Notes under the pieces: generated by a model
The model's input: the letters and a program-made list of their open reading frames with translations, nothing else
Databases searched by the model: none
Told to the model about the DNA's origin: nothing
Program-made: the position numbers and the translations under genes
Assembly: GCF_004331735.1 (NCBI RefSeq)
Contig: NZ_SJSO01000015.1
Coordinates: 62,001-126,000 of the forward strand
Reading direction: 5' to 3'
Length of the DNA stretch: 64,000 nucleotides
DNA from: Pedobacter psychrodurus
GTDB lineage: Bacteria > Bacteroidota > Bacteroidia > Sphingobacteriales > Sphingobacteriaceae
In this document: positions 33,815 through 42,961 of the stretch, in pieces
Layout: each line of letters opens with the position of its first letter
How positions within the stretch are numbered: position 1 is the stretch's first letter

Positions 33815-33966
33815 GAACTAGTAATCAATATCCGTTATTCGGAACAAAACTTATTTTATTTTTTAGCATAGGGGTTTTAAGCTTTTTTGAAGTTTGCAGT
33901 TGCTTTATGCTATGATCTTTTTTGCCCTTCGACTCTGTTACCATTTACAGAATCTTATTGATAGAT

Positions 33967-34066
33967 CGTCATCTCGACCAAAGCACCGCGGAGTGGAGAG
34001 ATCTTTGAGGCAGATTAAATTGGAAGATAGATTTCTCGGCTACGTTGCACTTCGTTCGAAATGACG
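33967..34066. repeat. CGTCATCTCGA/TCGAAATGACG element, subtype B
   Basis: Begins CGTCATCTCGACC and ends GCACTTCGTTCGAAATGACG, with GGAGAGATCTTTG and GATAGATTTCTCGG inside. A second copy is at 41,329. Confidence 0.8.
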
Positions 34067-34189
34067 CCCCCCCGAGGAGATTTATTTTCCTTAAATTCTC
34101 CTGTCATCAATATTGTTTTTTATGCAACAAATTATCCCTAAGCATGACAAAAAAGGATTTCATCTGCAATAAAGACTAAAAACTATGTC

Positions 34190-34310
34190 ACTGGCACGGA
34201 AACTGAGCCTAGTAGCACGAAGCCCAACCAATCTAAACCTGATAGAACGAATGCTCCCGATTCTTCATCGGAGCAGCAGTGAAAGCGGGACTGTATTAAC
34301 CTGAAATTTA
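34190..34310. repeat. Possible intergenic repeat with GCTCCCGAT/ATCGGAGC hairpin
   Basis: In the 558-base spacer after dnaB, GCTCCCGAT (34253-34261) and ATCGGAGC (34267-34274) form a hairpin with one bulge inside a GC-richer stretch (CTGATAGAACGAATG, GCAGTGAAAGCGGGACTG). It resembles a recurrent Bacteroidota intergenic element I recall. No second copy is in the window. No gene is seen in the rest of the spacer. Confidence 0.4.
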
Positions 34311-34372
34311 CTGTATTTGCTTTTCAAGTTTTAACAATTTTTCTATAAACTCGATTTGGATATTATTTTATA

Positions 34373-35590
34373 CTAAAATAAATATCCAATTAATATGCCT
34401 GCCAACACGATAACAGGTGGGCTTAGTTTAGTGAAATTAAGTAACAGAAACGTAGCGAGCATAATCCCCAAAAACACCCAGTTAAATCCCATTGGGATTA
34501 AGAGGAGAATAAACGCAGCGATAATAAATCCAACACTAACAGCATTGATTCCTGATAGGCTATGACGGATCCGAGAGATCTTTTTCAGATCATCCCAAAA
34601 AGGTACAATAAATAAAACGAGAATTAGTCCAGGTAAGTTTATGCCGATAACCCCAATTAATCCTCCTAGAATTTGGCCCCATAATCCGTATCCAAAATTC
34701 TTCATGCTTAATGCGCCTAAGTAGCTGGTAAACGAAAATGTTGGGCCAGGTAAGGCTTGCTGTAAGGCAAAACCAGATAAAAAACCGGATGAAGGTAAAT
34801 AATGTTTCATCTCTACAAACTCAGTAAACATCAAAGGAACAAGTACCTGTCCGCCACCAAACACCAATATGCCGTTCCGGTAAAAATTTTCTAATAAACG
34901 GATAGGTAAGCTAAAAGGTGATGTTCTGTTAATGATCGCCCCTACCAATGCAAACAATAATAATGCGCCAATAAAGTAAACTAATTTCCGCGGGTTTATA
35001 TTCGAAAAAAGTTTAACCCTTAACTCAGTTTCTTCTTTCGGGGTTTCAATCGCTGACGAGATCATTCCGCCTATTAATATAGATAGCGGAAATACATAAG
35101 CATTTCTTAAAACCAAGGTTGCTATAACCGAGGCAATGGCCAAAAATATAGAAACCTGCGAGGATAAAACCTTTTTACCAAGTTTCCATGCGCCGTAAGC
35201 TACAATACCCAGTGCAATTGGCTGGATGTATTCTAAAATATCATTAAACTTTTGCTTTTGATCGAGTAAAGCATAACTGATTGCAGCAAAGGTCATTATG
35301 GTTGCTGTTGGTAAAATCCAGATCAGGAAAGTAATAATGGCTAATTTAAGTTTTCCAACCTTCCAGGCTATCCCAACCAGGGTTTGTGTAGATGCTGGTC
35401 CTGGGAGTACCTGTGCCAGTGCATTTAGTTCTAACAACTCTTCTTCTGAGATAAATTTAGTGCTCTGAACGAAGTATTTAAGCAATAGCGCCAAATGCGC
35501 CTGCGCCCCTCCAAAAGAAGTAAATGTAAAAAAGATCACATTTCTGATAAACAGCCATTGTTTTTTAGTGGCAATAGGTTTTATCTGCAT
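34373..35590 (-). CDS. chrA: Chromate efflux transporter, two-domain CHR family
   Basis: Inner-membrane transporter of 405 residues formed by two homologous CHR halves. The first half has FTFTSFGGAQAHLALLLKYF and LPGPASTQTLVGIAWKVGK; the second half repeats these as FGGGQVLVPLMFTEFV and LPGPTFSFTSYLGALSM. About ten hydrophobic helices are visible. Long-chain members confer chromate resistance by efflux in several bacteria, but activity here is inferred. It follows a TPR gene on the same strand with a 38-base gap containing a repeat. Confidence 0.9.
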   Translation of the reverse strand: MQIKPIATKKQWLFIRNVIFFTFTSFGGAQAHLALLLKYFVQSTKFISEEELLELNALAQVLPGPASTQTLVGIAWKVGKLKLAIITFLIWILPTATIMTFAAISYALLDQKQKFNDILEYIQPIALGIVAYGAWKLGKKVLSSQVSIFLAIASVIATLVLRNAYVFPLSILIGGMISSAIETPKEETELRVKLFSNINPRKLVYFIGALLLFALVGAIINRTSPFSLPIRLLENFYRNGILVFGGGQVLVPLMFTEFVEMKHYLPSSGFLSGFALQQALPGPTFSFTSYLGALSMKNFGYGLWGQILGGLIGVIGINLPGLILVLFIVPFWDDLKKISRIRHSLSGINAVSVGFIIAAFILLLIPMGFNWVFLGIMLATFLLLNFTKLSPPVIVLAGILIGYLF

Positions 35591-35607
35591 TTATAATTTA
35601 AACTAAA

Positions 35608-35630
35608 AGCCCCTTAAGGGGTTGGGGGTT
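35608..35630. repeat. Diverged CCCCTTAAGGGG-type element between TPR gene and chrA
   Basis: AGCCCCTTAAGGGG then TTGGGGGTT. It touches the TPR gene's stop codon. Confidence 0.55.
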
Positions 35631-35964
35631 AATCGTCTTCATAATCTAATCCAGCCGCTGTATTATATGCACCCTGTAATTCAGAAAAAGCATGCATGTC
35701 TCTTTTGTTGCGTGCCACTTGCATACCCTTCTGATAAATGGCTATAGCCTTGTCTTTTTGATCGTCTTTTTCGAGTAATTTACCCAAATGGTAATAAGTG
35801 CCAACATAATCGGGGTGTTTATCCGTTAACTGAAGGTAAAAAGAATAAGCCTTTTCCTTATCATTTTGTGCGTTATACTCTGTGGCTAAGGCATATAGTA
35901 TAAAAGGATCGTTAGGATCGCTTTCTAAAAATTCTAATAACTTGATTAAACGGGTTGATGACAT
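35629..35964 (-). CDS. Small TPR protein
   Basis: The 111 residues form about three TPR helices pairs: SDPNDPFILYALATEYNAQNDKEKAYSFY, YVGTYYHLGKLLEKDDQKDKAIAIYQKGM, and a capping helix. No signal peptide, so likely cytoplasmic. The protein ends in an acidic DYEDD. TPR repeats give protein contacts but no specific role. It lies upstream of chrA and divergent from the etf operon. Confidence 0.85.
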   Translation of the reverse strand: MSSTRLIKLLEFLESDPNDPFILYALATEYNAQNDKEKAYSFYLQLTDKHPDYVGTYYHLGKLLEKDDQKDKAIAIYQKGMQVARNKRDMHAFSELQGAYNTAAGLDYEDD

Positions 35965-35986
35965 TTTATTTCCTTGCTTTTTTAAT

Positions 35987-35994
35987 TAAATTTG
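35987..35994 (+). promoter_or_regulatory. -7 promoter box for etfBA
   Basis: TAAATTTG matches TAnnTTTG. The predicted leader is about 95 bases and contains an inverted repeat ATTATCATGAGC/GCTTGATAAT (about 36033-36063) and two copies of AACATATGAAA, the second being the etfB start. Confidence 0.45.
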
Positions 35995-36093
35995 CAGAAA
36001 GACCTTATATAATAAACACATAACATATGAAATTATCATGAGCTAAAAATTTCGGCTTGATAATGTCATAGCAATAAAAACCACTATTAACAT

Positions 36094-36831
36094 ATGAAAA
36101 TATTAGTTTGTATCAGTAATGTGCCAGACACAACGACAAAAATAACTTTTACCAATGATAATACCGAATTCAATACGTCAGGTGTGCAATATATTGTTAA
36201 TCCATACGATGAAATCGCCTTATCACGGGCAATTGAGTTAACTGAAGGCGGTAAAGGAACAGTTACAGTGATTAATGTTGGCGAAGCGAGCAACGACCCA
36301 ACTATTAGAAAAGCGCTAGCAATTGGTGCAGATGATGCAGTTAGGGTTAATGCGGCACCGAGAGATGCCTATTTCGTGGCAAAACAGATTGCAGAATATG
36401 CAAAAGATAAAGATTTCAATATTATTTTAACTGGTCGCGAATCTATCGATTACAATGGTAATCAGATTGCTGCTATGGTTGGCGAATTTTTAGATATCCC
36501 ATCTGTATCGATTATCAAAAAATTAGATCTTGACGGAGATACTGCAACGATAGAACGAGAAATTGAAGGTGGTAAAGAAGTTCTAACTGTTTCGGGTAAG
36601 TTTATCGCAAGTTGTGCCGAAGGTGTAGCAGAACCTAAAATTCCGAATATGCGTGGTATCATGAGTGCCAGAACAAAACCATTGGTTGTGATAGATGCTG
36701 TTGCAATTGAAGAAGTAACCAAAGTAACCAAATACGAAACCCCTGCTCCTCGTGGAACGGTAAAGTTAATTCCTGCCGATCAAACAGAACAGTTAATCAG
36801 CTTGTTACATAGCGAAGCTAAAGTAATATAG
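36094..36831 (+). CDS. etfB: Electron transfer flavoprotein beta subunit
   Basis: AMP-binding subunit of the ETF dimer that passes electrons from acyl-CoA dehydrogenases to the quinone pool. The 245 residues show MKILVCISNVPDTTTKITF, VNPYDEIALSRAIEL, the ETF-beta signature DGDTATIEREIEGGKEVL with VSGKFIASCAEGVAEPKIPNMRGIMSA. etfA follows after about 100 bases carrying a short repeat. Confidence 0.95.
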   Translation: MKILVCISNVPDTTTKITFTNDNTEFNTSGVQYIVNPYDEIALSRAIELTEGGKGTVTVINVGEASNDPTIRKALAIGADDAVRVNAAPRDAYFVAKQIAEYAKDKDFNIILTGRESIDYNGNQIAAMVGEFLDIPSVSIIKKLDLDGDTATIEREIEGGKEVLTVSGKFIASCAEGVAEPKIPNMRGIMSARTKPLVVIDAVAIEEVTKVTKYETPAPRGTVKLIPADQTEQLISLLHSEAKVI

Positions 36832-36905
36832 AACAGTTGGCAATTTTCAGTTGTCTAATAAGAAAGAGATAATAAATAGAATTAATTTCATTATAAAATA
36901 AAATT

Positions 36906-36927
36906 TCCCTTTAGGGGATTTAGGGGT
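36906..36927. repeat. CCCTTTAGGGGATTTAGGGG element within the etfB-etfA spacer
   Basis: Core CCCTTTAGGGG then ATTTAGGGG, as at 11,791 and 14,509. It lies inside an evident operon, just before the etfA start. Confidence 0.7.
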
Positions 36928-36933
36928 AAATAT

Positions 36934-37902
36934 ATGTCAGTATTAGTATATGTAGAACAAGCTGAGGGAAAATTTAAGAAATCGGTGTTTGAAGCCGTAT
37001 CTTATGCCAAAGCCATTGCCGATCAACAATCAACTAATTTAATCGCAATTTCTATAGGCGATGTAGCCGACAGCGAATTAAAGGAATTAGGTAAATACGG
37101 TGCATCAAAAGTATTAAATGTAAGTACCGATCAACTAAAAACATTTGTAAACCAAGCCTATGCAAGCGTTATTGCTGCAGCAGCAGAAAAAGATGGTGCC
37201 GATATTATAGTTTTATCTAACTCTTTCTCTGGTAAAGGTTTGGCACCGCGTATTGCAGTAAAACTTAAAGCAGGTTTAGCTGACGGTGCAGTAGAATTAC
37301 CGAGCACTGATGGTAAATTTTCGGTTAAGAAAACCGCTTTTTCAGGTAAAGCATTCGCGATTACCGAATTAACATCGGCCAATAAAGTAATTGCCTTAAA
37401 TCCAAATGCTTTCGGTGTTAAAGAAAATGCTACAGATGCAGCAATAGAAGTTTTTACCGCTGATGTTAAACAATCAGATTTAGGAACTGTTATTAAAGAG
37501 ATTGTTAGGGCAACAGATAAAGTGTCATTACCTGATGCAGAATTGGTAGTTTCGGCTGGTAGAGGTTTAAAAGGACCAGAAAATTGGGGAATGATCGAAG
37601 AATTAGCTGGTTTATTGGGCGCAGCTACAGCATGTTCTAAACCAGTATCGGATGCAGACTGGAGACCACACTCAGAACACGTTGGTCAAACTGGTATTGC
37701 CATTAGTCCTAACCTTTATATTGCTATCGGTATTTCTGGCGCTATCCAGCATTTAGCAGGTGTTAGTTCTTCAAAAGTGATTGTAGTAATCAATAAAGAT
37801 CCGGAAGCTCCTTTCTTTAAAGTAGCCGATTATGGTATTGTTGGCGATGCTTTTGAGGTTGTACCAAAATTAATTGAAGCATTAAAAGCACATAAAGCAT
37901 AA
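36934..37902 (+). CDS. etfA: Electron transfer flavoprotein alpha subunit
   Basis: FAD-binding ETF subunit. The 322 residues start MSVLVYVEQAEGKFKKSV. The C-terminal FAD domain carries VVSAGRGLKGPENWGMIEELA, RPHSEHVGQTG, YIAIGISGAIQHLAG and NKDPEAPFFKVADYGIVGD, the full ETF-alpha signature. It forms an operon with etfB. Confidence 0.96.
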   Translation: MSVLVYVEQAEGKFKKSVFEAVSYAKAIADQQSTNLIAISIGDVADSELKELGKYGASKVLNVSTDQLKTFVNQAYASVIAAAAEKDGADIIVLSNSFSGKGLAPRIAVKLKAGLADGAVELPSTDGKFSVKKTAFSGKAFAITELTSANKVIALNPNAFGVKENATDAAIEVFTADVKQSDLGTVIKEIVRATDKVSLPDAELVVSAGRGLKGPENWGMIEELAGLLGAATACSKPVSDADWRPHSEHVGQTGIAISPNLYIAIGISGAIQHLAGVSSSKVIVVINKDPEAPFFKVADYGIVGDAFEVVPKLIEALKAHKA

Positions 37903-37914
37903 AAATAAACCTTT

Positions 37915-37996
37915 AAACCTCGCAGGTTTTAAAATGGCGATAGCCTTTAATGAGACCGAAAAAAAACTTATCACCCGAATTAAACCTGCGAGGTTT
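37915..37996. repeat. AAACCTCGCAGGTTT inverted-repeat element after etfA
   Basis: AAACCTCGCAGGTTT (37915-37929) and AAACCTGCGAGGTTT (37982-37996) are exact reverse complements. It lies between etfA and the nuclease gene. The GACCTTATAGG hairpin near 4,732 resembles its arms. Confidence 0.75.
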
Positions 37997-38007
37997 GGAA
38001 AACAAAT

Positions 38008-38622
38008 ATGAAAAAAGTTAAATTAGATATTGTAGGTTTATCTTACAGCCAGACTCAATCTGGTGCTTATGCCCTTGTTTTAGGAGAAGTAAATGGACGC
38101 CGTCGCTTACCGATTATTATTGGTGCATTTGAAGCGCAGGCCATTGCTATAGAAATTGAGAAAATGACTCCTAGTAGGCCATTAACACATGATTTATTCA
38201 AATCAATGGCTGATACTTTTCATATCAATATTCAGGAAATTATTATTTACAACTTGGTTGATGGTGTTTTTTATGCTAAGCTGATCTGTAGCGATGGTAA
38301 AAATACGCACGAGGTTGATGCCAGAACATCTGATGCAATTGCTTTAGCCGTTCGCTTTAATGCGATGATTTATACCTACGAATTTATACTGGCCTCTGCC
38401 GGAATCGTAATTGAAGGAAACGATTTTCTTTTTCTGGAAAATATGGATTCAATTGCAAAGGAGCCAGAAGCAGATAGTGTGCCAACATCAACTACCCAAC
38501 AAGGCTTTGGTGATCTAACTTTGGAAGAACTTCAGCAAAAATTACAGGAAGCCATAGCCGAAGAAGCTTACGAAAAAGCTGCGAGGTTAAGAGACGAACT
38601 AAACAAACGGGGAACATCTTAA
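38008..38622 (+). CDS. Bifunctional nuclease (DUF151/BFN) with C-terminal UVR motif
   Basis: The 204 residues begin with a DUF151 domain (residues 1-130, MKKVKLDIVGLSYSQTQSGAYALVLGE, then DARTSDAIALAVRFNAMIYT), a fold with reported RNase and DNase activity in plants. An UVR motif follows at the C-terminus (TLEELQQKLQEAIAEEAYEKAARLRDELN), the helix pair known from UvrB/UvrC and Clp adaptors. This fusion is common in Bacteroidota. Biological role unsettled. It lies downstream of etfA beyond a repeat. Confidence 0.88.
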   Translation: MKKVKLDIVGLSYSQTQSGAYALVLGEVNGRRRLPIIIGAFEAQAIAIEIEKMTPSRPLTHDLFKSMADTFHINIQEIIIYNLVDGVFYAKLICSDGKNTHEVDARTSDAIALAVRFNAMIYTYEFILASAGIVIEGNDFLFLENMDSIAKEPEADSVPTSTTQQGFGDLTLEELQQKLQEAIAEEAYEKAARLRDELNKRGTS

Positions 38623-38706
38623 TTTTTCTTTAAAAATGTTCATCCAATCAAAATTTCTTCAGATTTTTCCTGAAAATCCCTAAATAAAAAGCTAAATTCT
38701 AAGATG

Positions 38707-38740
38707 ACCCAAATTGTTTAAAATAATTTGGGTGCATTTT
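38707..38740 (+). terminator. Intrinsic terminator of the nuclease gene
   Basis: ACCCAAATT, loop of nine, AATTTGGGT (perfect 9-bp stem), then GCATTTT. The T-run is short. Confidence 0.65.
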
Positions 38741-38805
38741 GGATTATGATTCAAAATAGTTCTATATTCAGCTTTTACTTTCAATAATCAAACTAAACTA
38801 TTATT

Positions 38806-40185
38806 ATGAATGTTAAGTTTCGCTTAACTATAATGAGTTTCATGCAATTCTTTGTATGGGCTGCCTGGTTAATTACGATTGCAAATTATTGGTTCGGGAC
38901 CAAACAATGGGATGGCGCAGATTTTGGGATAATTTTTTCTACAATGGGCATTGCTTCGCTATTTATGCCAACCATAACTGGAATCATAGCCGATAAATGG
39001 ATCAATGCAGAAAAGCTCTATGCCATTTTGCATATTCTTTATGCAGCCACTATGTTTTATCTGCCTCAGGTAGAAAGTCCGCATAGTTTCTTTTGGGTAA
39101 TGCTGGTGGCCATGTGTTTTTATATGCCAACCATAGCATTAAGTAACTCAATCAGCTACACAACCTTAAAAAACGGCAACTTCGATGTTGTAAAAAACTT
39201 TCCACCCATCCGTGTTTGGGGAACCGTTGGTTTTATTGCTGCCATGTGGCTTACCAATTTAACCGGGAATAAGGCAAGTGCAAATCAATTTTACATTGCA
39301 GGTGTAAGTGCATTATTATTAGGGGTATATTCTTTTACACTCCCGGCATGTAAACCTCTGAATTTAATTAGCGAGAAAAAAACATTTGCACAAAAGCTGG
39401 GGCTAGAGTCATTTAAGCTTTTTGCTGATTATAAAATGGCACTGTTCTTCATTTTTTCTATGTTTTTGGGCGCTGCTTTACAGTTAACAAATGCTTATGG
39501 AGATGTTTTTTTAGATGAATTTAAGCTGTTCCCTGTTTTTGCGGAATCTTTTGTGATCAAGTATTCTACCATCATTTTGTCCATCTCTCAAATATCTGAA
39601 ACATTGTTCATTCTTGCCATTCCGTTCTTTTTGAAAAGATTTGGTATTAAATGGGTAATTGCAATCGCCATGTTCGCATGGGTATTACGTTTTGGTTTAT
39701 TTGCCTTTGGTGATCCATCCACCAATTTATGGATGATCATTGCCTCTTGTATTGTATACGGTATGGCCTTCGATTTCTTTAATATTTCGGGATCACTGTT
39801 CGTAGAAACTTCAACAACACCTAAAACACGTTCATCTGCCCAAGGACTGTTTATGATGATGACAAATGGTTTTGGAGCTGTTTTTGGAAGTTTAGTATCT
39901 GGCTGGATGATCAATAAATATTTTACTACTTATTATAGCAGTATTGATTCGCTATCTAAATATGTAAAGAGCGAAGCAGACAATAAACATCTGCTTCAAT
40001 TTTTGAAAAACAAAGGAATCAGTGTATTGGAAAATGGAAATTTAAGCAGGGCATTAGATGTAAAAGACTGGCATAATATCTGGCTATCGTTTACCATCTA
40101 TGTTTTAGTTATTTCAATAGTATTTGTAATCATATTTAAACACAAACATACCCGAGCAGAAGTAGAAGCCATTAACCATTTATAA
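38806..40185 (+). CDS. MFS transporter, nucleoside:H+ symporter (NupG-like) family
   Basis: Inner-membrane protein of 459 residues with about 12 helices. The N-terminus MSFMQFFVWAAWLITIANYW and the loop FSTMGIASLFMPTITGIIADKW with FPPIRVWGTVGFIAAMW are the nucleoside-symporter pattern. A soluble loop near the end (KYFTTYYSSIDSLSKYVKSEADNKHLL) precedes the last helix. The substrate (nucleosides) is inferred from family. The DUF3667 gene follows 14 bases later, probably co-transcribed. Confidence 0.82.
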   Translation: MNVKFRLTIMSFMQFFVWAAWLITIANYWFGTKQWDGADFGIIFSTMGIASLFMPTITGIIADKWINAEKLYAILHILYAATMFYLPQVESPHSFFWVMLVAMCFYMPTIALSNSISYTTLKNGNFDVVKNFPPIRVWGTVGFIAAMWLTNLTGNKASANQFYIAGVSALLLGVYSFTLPACKPLNLISEKKTFAQKLGLESFKLFADYKMALFFIFSMFLGAALQLTNAYGDVFLDEFKLFPVFAESFVIKYSTIILSISQISETLFILAIPFFLKRFGIKWVIAIAMFAWVLRFGLFAFGDPSTNLWMIIASCIVYGMAFDFFNISGSLFVETSTTPKTRSSAQGLFMMMTNGFGAVFGSLVSGWMINKYFTTYYSSIDSLSKYVKSEADNKHLLQFLKNKGISVLENGNLSRALDVKDWHNIWLSFTIYVLVISIVFVIIFKHKHTRAEVEAINHL

Positions 40186-40199
40186 TTTCGATTTATCCC

Positions 40200-41321
40200 A
40201 TGTCAGCTGGTAAGTATAGAAAAGAACACAATTGCTTAAACTGCGGTGCCCACGTTGAGAAACATTATTGTAGCGACTGTGGTCAACCTAATTTAGAATT
40301 AAAAGAAAGTTTTTGGGGCTTTATCAGCCATAGCGTAGCACATTATTTTCATTTCGACAATAAGTTCTTTCAAACCCTCTCTCCTCTTTTAACAAAACCT
40401 GGTCAGGTTACGCTCGATTATCTAGCTGGTAAAAGAGCCAGGTACATCAATCCGGTGAGTATGTACATCTTTGTATCCATCGTATATTTTTTGGTCGTGT
40501 ATTCACCAAAACATGTAGAAAAGGATTCTGATTATGGCCATATCAGTATTGAAAAGAAAAAGGATCAAAATGTTACGGATAGTGTGAATAAAGCGCTAAA
40601 GCTGACTGGGATATCTAAAGACATTGCAAATAAAGCTACAAAATCGATTAATAAAGCAATTCAGAAAAAAGAATTTATTAATCTTGGATTTGCCGATCAG
40701 GGAAAGGAATTGAACAGATTAAACGCAGAAAATGCGAAGTTAAAATCTGATTCGCTTACTGATATCATTGACGAATATAATGATATCCATATCGAAAGGA
40801 ACGATAGCACTTATGCTGCTTATCTATCCAGACAGAAAAAGCTACCTCTTTCTGAACAAGATGGCTGGTATAAGAAATGGAAAAAAAAGAGGGCGATTTC
40901 GATCGGAGAAAAATCAGAAGTAATTCAGGAAACCTTAGAACATAACCGACCAAAGCAATACTTTTTGTTAATGCCTTTACTGGCCTGGTTTATTATGCTC
41001 AATTTCAGGAAAAACCACATTTACTATTTAGATCACCTGATTTTTACCATTCATGGAATGATGGTTTATTTTATCATCTCCATTTTTACCCAACCCATCA
41101 TGAAACATGTTTTCGGTGAAGACTCTGTGGTAAGTAGTATTATTAAAGTGGGTGTTACGGTATTTTTGTTCTGGTACATGTTTAAGGCCCTTACCATTTT
41201 TTATCAGCGCAAAACCTGGAGCACCATATTTAAAATCTTCTGGATTTTGATTCTTTATGCTGTGGCCTTCAAGTTATCGGAAATGGCAATGATCAATTTG
41301 ATTTATTACGTAGCTACTTAA
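40200..41321 (+). CDS. DUF3667 membrane protein with N-terminal zinc ribbon
   Basis: The 373 residues begin with a zinc-ribbon CLNCGAHVEKHYCSDCGQPN. Next comes the DUF3667 segment FFQTLSPLLTKPGQVTLDYLAGKRARYINPVSMYIFVSIVYF. A charged cytoplasmic region spans residues about 115-245, and four further hydrophobic helices follow. The motif TKPGQVTLDYLAGKRARYINP is diagnostic for the family. Function unknown. It is adjacent to the nucleoside-type transporter. Confidence 0.85.
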   Translation: MSAGKYRKEHNCLNCGAHVEKHYCSDCGQPNLELKESFWGFISHSVAHYFHFDNKFFQTLSPLLTKPGQVTLDYLAGKRARYINPVSMYIFVSIVYFLVVYSPKHVEKDSDYGHISIEKKKDQNVTDSVNKALKLTGISKDIANKATKSINKAIQKKEFINLGFADQGKELNRLNAENAKLKSDSLTDIIDEYNDIHIERNDSTYAAYLSRQKKLPLSEQDGWYKKWKKKRAISIGEKSEVIQETLEHNRPKQYFLLMPLLAWFIMLNFRKNHIYYLDHLIFTIHGMMVYFIISIFTQPIMKHVFGEDSVVSSIIKVGVTVFLFWYMFKALTIFYQRKTWSTIFKIFWILILYAVAFKLSEMAMINLIYYVAT

Positions 41322-41328
41322 TACGTTA

Positions 41329-41437
41329 CGTCATCTCGACTGAAGCGCAGTCCCGACATTAAGTCGGGAGAGAGATCTAATCAGAAGTGTTCTCGAGACA
41401 GATTTCTCGACTTCGTTGCACTCCGCTCGAAATGACG
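41329..41437. repeat. CGTCATCTCGA/TCGAAATGACG element, subtype B
   Basis: Begins CGTCATCTCGACTGAAGCGC, carries an inner TCCCGACATTAAGTCGGGA hairpin, and ends GCACTCCGCTCGAAATGACG. Same family as 33,967. Confidence 0.8.
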
Positions 41438-41490
41438 GTACACGGGGAGCATCGCTACAATGACAGAATTTAATAAAAAATAGAACTCAT

Positions 41491-41527
41491 AAAAAAACCA
41501 CTCGATACTATCGAGTGGTTTTTTTAT
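41491..41527. terminator. Bidirectional terminator between DUF3667 and gltA
   Basis: AAACCACTCGATA and TATCGAGTGGTTT form a perfect stem with A-run before and T-run after, so it works for both converging genes. Confidence 0.9.
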
Positions 41528-41538
41528 ACTTAACGAAA

Positions 41539-42828
41539 TTATTTTCTGTCTTTAAGCTCAACAAACTCTCTATCTGTTTCGCCAACATAAATCTGACGTG
41601 GACGACCTATCGGTTCTTTATTCTCATGCATTTCTTTCCACTGTGCAATCCATCCTGGTAAGCGGCCTAGCGCAAATAAAACGGTAAACATTTCAGATGG
41701 GAAGCCTAATGCGCGGTAAATAATACCTGAATAAAAATCTACGTTTGGATATAACTTACGATCGATGAAGTATTGATCGGTTAAAGCTGCTTCTTCTAAT
41801 TTTTTAGCAATTTCTAAAATCGGATCATCAATACCTAAGTTTTCTAAGATATCATCACATGCTTTTTTAATGATTTTAGCTCTTGGATCGAAGTTTTTGT
41901 AAACCCTGTGTCCAAAGCCCATCATCCGGAATGGATCGTTTTTATCTTTTGCTTTATTAATCCACTTCTCTGTATCACCACCATCAGCTTTAATTAATTC
42001 AAGCATATCGATCACAGCCTGGTTAGCACCACCATGTAGTGGCCCCCAAAGTGCGGCAATACCAGCAGCAATTGAAGCATATAAATTACAATCAGACGAA
42101 CCTACTATACGAACTGTCGATGCTGAACAGTTTTGCTCGTGATCTGCATGCAGAATAAGCAATTTATTCATGGCATTAACAACGATTGGATTTACATCAT
42201 AATCTTCTGTACGTTGCCCGAATGTCATCCAAAGGAAATTGGTTACATAATCGTATTTATTTTTTGGATAAATAAGTGGATGACCTAATGATTTTTTATA
42301 AACGAAAGAAACAATGGTTGGGAATTTAGCCAAAAGTTTAATGATAGTTAAATCTTGTTCTTCTGCCGTTTGATTAGGTTTTAAACACTCTGGATAGAAT
42401 GTAGACAACGAGAAAATCAGAGATCCCAATTGACCCATTGGATGAGACCTTGATGGATAACCATCAAAGAATTTCTTCATGTCCTCATGAATCAATGTAT
42501 GCTTGCTAATATCGGCCTGTAGATCTTCTAATTCTTTTTGTGTTGGAAGATTACCATAAATAATCAGATAAATCACTTCCAGAAAACTCGATTTTGCGGC
42601 AAGCTCTTCAATTGAATATCCCCTATATTTTAAAATGCCTTTTTCACCATCTAAAAAAGTGATTTTACTTTTTGTAGAACCAGTATTTTTAAAACCAGTA
42701 TCTAAAGTTACGAAGCCAGTTAAATCTCTTAATTTCGAAATATCAATGGCCTTTTCATCTTCTGTTCCTGTAATTACTGGCAATTCTACTGTCTTACCAT
42801 CAACTTTTATCTCTGCAATATCTGACAT
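41539..42828 (-). CDS. gltA: Citrate synthase
   Basis: Condenses acetyl-CoA and oxaloacetate, the entry step of the TCA cycle. The 429 residues include the catalytic-His regions ILHADHEQNCSASTVR and MMGFGHRVYKNFDPRA, and the catalytic Asp segment NVDFYSGIIYRALGFP. The N-terminal beta-rich region (residues 1-70) marks the hexameric, NADH-sensitive type II architecture. Length is typical. Confidence 0.97.
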   Translation of the reverse strand: MSDIAEIKVDGKTVELPVITGTEDEKAIDISKLRDLTGFVTLDTGFKNTGSTKSKITFLDGEKGILKYRGYSIEELAAKSSFLEVIYLIIYGNLPTQKELEDLQADISKHTLIHEDMKKFFDGYPSRSHPMGQLGSLIFSLSTFYPECLKPNQTAEEQDLTIIKLLAKFPTIVSFVYKKSLGHPLIYPKNKYDYVTNFLWMTFGQRTEDYDVNPIVVNAMNKLLILHADHEQNCSASTVRIVGSSDCNLYASIAAGIAALWGPLHGGANQAVIDMLELIKADGGDTEKWINKAKDKNDPFRMMGFGHRVYKNFDPRAKIIKKACDDILENLGIDDPILEIAKKLEEAALTDQYFIDRKLYPNVDFYSGIIYRALGFPSEMFTVLFALGRLPGWIAQWKEMHENKEPIGRPRQIYVGETDREFVELKDRK

Positions 42829-42961
42829 ATTATTGTATTGTGTTTATAGCTTTCTAAATTATATAAAATTAATATACATGCATAACAAATCTGTTAAATT
42901 AATATGAATAATTAGTCAAAATGACGTAACAATCATGCTTAATAAAACCAGATTTGGAACC

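Noticed and set aside
36022..36036. Four-codon frame (MKLS) upstream of etfB as leader peptide
   Set aside because: Too short to judge and part of a duplicated start-like word with an inverted repeat.
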